5,958 nucleotides of DNA from Actinomycetota bacterium (GTDB lineage: Bacteria > Cyanobacteriota > Vampirovibrionia > Obscuribacterales > Obscuribacteraceae). Location of the stretch: the NCBI GenBank assembly GCA_903970355.1, contig CAJCIF010000541.1, positions 1 through 5,958 on the forward strand, read 5' to 3'. A program made the position numbers and the translations under genes. Below are positions 4,788 to 5,958 of this stretch, piece after piece. The stretch's first letter is position 1; the number at the start of each line of letters is the position of its first letter. Below the pieces are notes generated by a model, which was given only the letters and a program-made list of their open reading frames with translations, did no database searches and was not told the origin of the DNA.

Positions 4788-5958
4788 TTGACTGCGTAGG
4801 CGAAGCCGGCGCGCAGGTCACAATTAGCAAAGACCTTGAATTGTTCTTCGAAGAATTTCTTCTTCTCATGGAAGGCCCAGACTTCGGCATCGCAATTTTG
4901 CCCAAGCGGCACAACCAATTCGAATTTGGCTTCAGGAACGCTATTCTCGAGAGCATCATGGCTGTCGAGAGTGAAATTGATGCCGGTAATTATCTGCTTG
5001 TGGCTTCGATCAAGAGCTTCAGCTATACGAAGAATAGAGGCCATCTCTTTTACGATTTTGAGCTTAGCCGGTGGCAGGCTCTGAAAAGACTCGTGCGAGT
5101 CTTTTGGCTCGCTACCCCGATGGTAACGGGCGATTGAAGCGACCATCTCCACTTCTTCTTCTGAATAACCGAGCAATCCGGAGTGCTTGATCAAGTAGTA
5201 AGAGTGCTTGTGGTGCCCGTTTCTGCCCACAAACATGCCAATATCGTGCAGCATGCCGGCAGCCCAGAGGAGATGCCCAATCTCACGCGGGTAATTGTGC
5301 ACAACGTTCTTGGCTTGCAAAAAGATTTCCGTTGCCAGCCGGGCTACCTGGCTATGATGCGGCAGACTACCGTGATATCTCTCCAGAAGATCGTGCACGC
5401 TTGCCGAACGCGGATCTTTATGCGATTCCAGGCTGCCTGTTAGCCAGCCGCTTTGCAAGAATCGATCGACAACAACCCCTTCTCGCAGGGCAGCCGAGCA
5501 GACCGTGATCGAATCCGCTTCAAAACATCGCATAGTTTCGAGCAACACAATTGCGCCTGCCAATATCGTCTGAGCTCGGTCAGCACTAACGGACTTCACC
5601 TTTTCTCCAATTACGGAAGCGAGTTCGATATCAGCCACTATCTTTTCGAGACGTTCAATTGGAATTTTCCAACCATGGGCCTCAACAGTAGATTTGCCGA
5701 GCAGGTGTCGATCAAGGCGAGCAAGAGCTTGGATGGTACCCGAGGTACCAATTAAGTGTCTGTTTTTTGTGAGCGATCCGACATTGGAGGCAGCCGGTTC
5801 CATCATGCCCTTAACTTCATTGTGGAGGTCATCGATCGAATCTTGTGAAATGGTTTGCTTGCGGAAAAACCGCTGGGTCAACCGAGCCGCACCGAGTTTG
5901 TATGATTCGGAGAAATAGATCCTTTCTCGATCACAAGAAATAATTTCAGTGCTACCAC
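4784..5958 (-). CDS. Ppx/GppA phosphatase with C-terminal HD domain, N-terminus beyond the window (390 residues visible)
   Basis: Family members hydrolyse inorganic polyphosphate from the end (Ppx) and/or convert pppGpp to ppGpp (GppA); sequence alone does not decide which. The frame is open to the right edge. The first visible residues are GSTEII, the end of the conserved GGGSTE phosphate-binding motif of the ASKHA fold, followed by SYKLGAARLTQRFF. Numbered from the edge: GTSGT at 70-74, the AALREGVV element at 155-162, the DPRSASVHDLLERYH linker at 181-195, then an HD domain with H201 (HHSQVARLA), HDIG at 237-240, HKHSYYLI at 249-256 and ARYH at 276-279. A further beta-rich tail follows, as in the long (about 500-residue) class; about 120-140 N-terminal residues should lie outside. 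A TTG at 5881 could be mistaken for a start but sits inside the conserved domain. It converges on the exported-protein gene. Role in phosphate storage or the stringent response is from family knowledge. Confidence 0.92.
   Translation of the reverse strand, partial: GSTEIISCDRERIYFSESYKLGAARLTQRFFRKQTISQDSIDDLHNEVKGMMEPAASNVGSLTKNRHLIGTSGTIQALARLDRHLLGKSTVEAHGWKIPIERLEKIVADIELASVIGEKVKSVSADRAQTILAGAIVLLETMRCFEADSITVCSAALREGVVVDRFLQSGWLTGSLESHKDPRSASVHDLLERYHGSLPHHSQVARLATEIFLQAKNVVHNYPREIGHLLWAAGMLHDIGMFVGRNGHHKHSYYLIKHSGLLGYSEEEVEMVASIARYHRGSEPKDSHESFQSLPPAKLKIVKEMASILRIAEALDRSHKQIITGINFTLDSHDALENSVPEAKFELVVPLGQNCDAEVWAFHEKKKFFEEQFKVFANCDLRAGFAYAVN

Noticed and set aside
5879..5881. TTG start for the Ppx/GppA-like gene
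   Set aside because: The frame continues upstream to the window edge and encodes the conserved GSTE motif and SYKLGAAR stretch, so the TTG is an internal leucine codon.

Overview
The window carries six protein genes packed with short gaps. Base composition looks close to balanced by eye (not counted). I see no tRNA, rRNA, CRISPR array, insertion sequence or phage gene. It reads as chromosomal DNA of a bacterium with an ordinary sigma-70-like promoter style and an exported protein with a Sec signal peptide. The mix (a muconate-cycloisomerase-like enzyme with a CHLGAQVGESGILSAAGR stretch, a Ppx/GppA-HD protein, a small isoprenylcysteine-methyltransferase-like protein) would fit Planctomycetes or the non-photosynthetic cyanobacterial relatives (Melainabacteria/Obscuribacterales). 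This assignment is a weak guess from family resemblance, not proof.

Layout. Positions 69-2275 hold a two-gene minus-strand operon: an alpha/beta hydrolase with a GTG start at 2275, followed by an enolase-superfamily enzyme whose ATG overlaps the hydrolase TGA in an ATGA (1274-1277). A 178-base divergent promoter region (2276-2453) separates it from a plus-strand gene for a 243-residue, mostly helical protein that resembles the heme-oxygenase-like TenA/PqqC/CADD group. After a 193-base gap with a good promoter candidate comes a plus-strand membrane methyltransferase of the ICMT/PEMT type. A 116-base gap with several inverted repeats leads to a plus-strand exported SRPBCC-like protein. The last gene, on the minus strand, is a Ppx/GppA phosphatase with a C-terminal HD domain. 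It ends inside the stop codon of the exported protein and runs off the right edge, so its N-terminus is missing here.

How the genes may work together. Only the hydrolase/enolase pair is clearly coupled. Both depart from textbook active sites. The hydrolase has Cys in place of the nucleophilic Ser. The enolase-superfamily protein has Arg at the position of the second catalytic Lys. A cycloisomerase next to a Cys-nucleophile hydrolase recalls the muconate cycloisomerase/dienelactone hydrolase step of catechol ortho-cleavage, but the hydrolase is not a dienelactone hydrolase by sequence, so the shared pathway is a hypothesis. The divergent heme-oxygenase-like protein has lost most expected metal ligands. 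The other three genes show no evident link to this pair. Nothing in the window proves a new defence or mobile system; the most promising lead is the coupled enzyme pair with altered catalytic residues.
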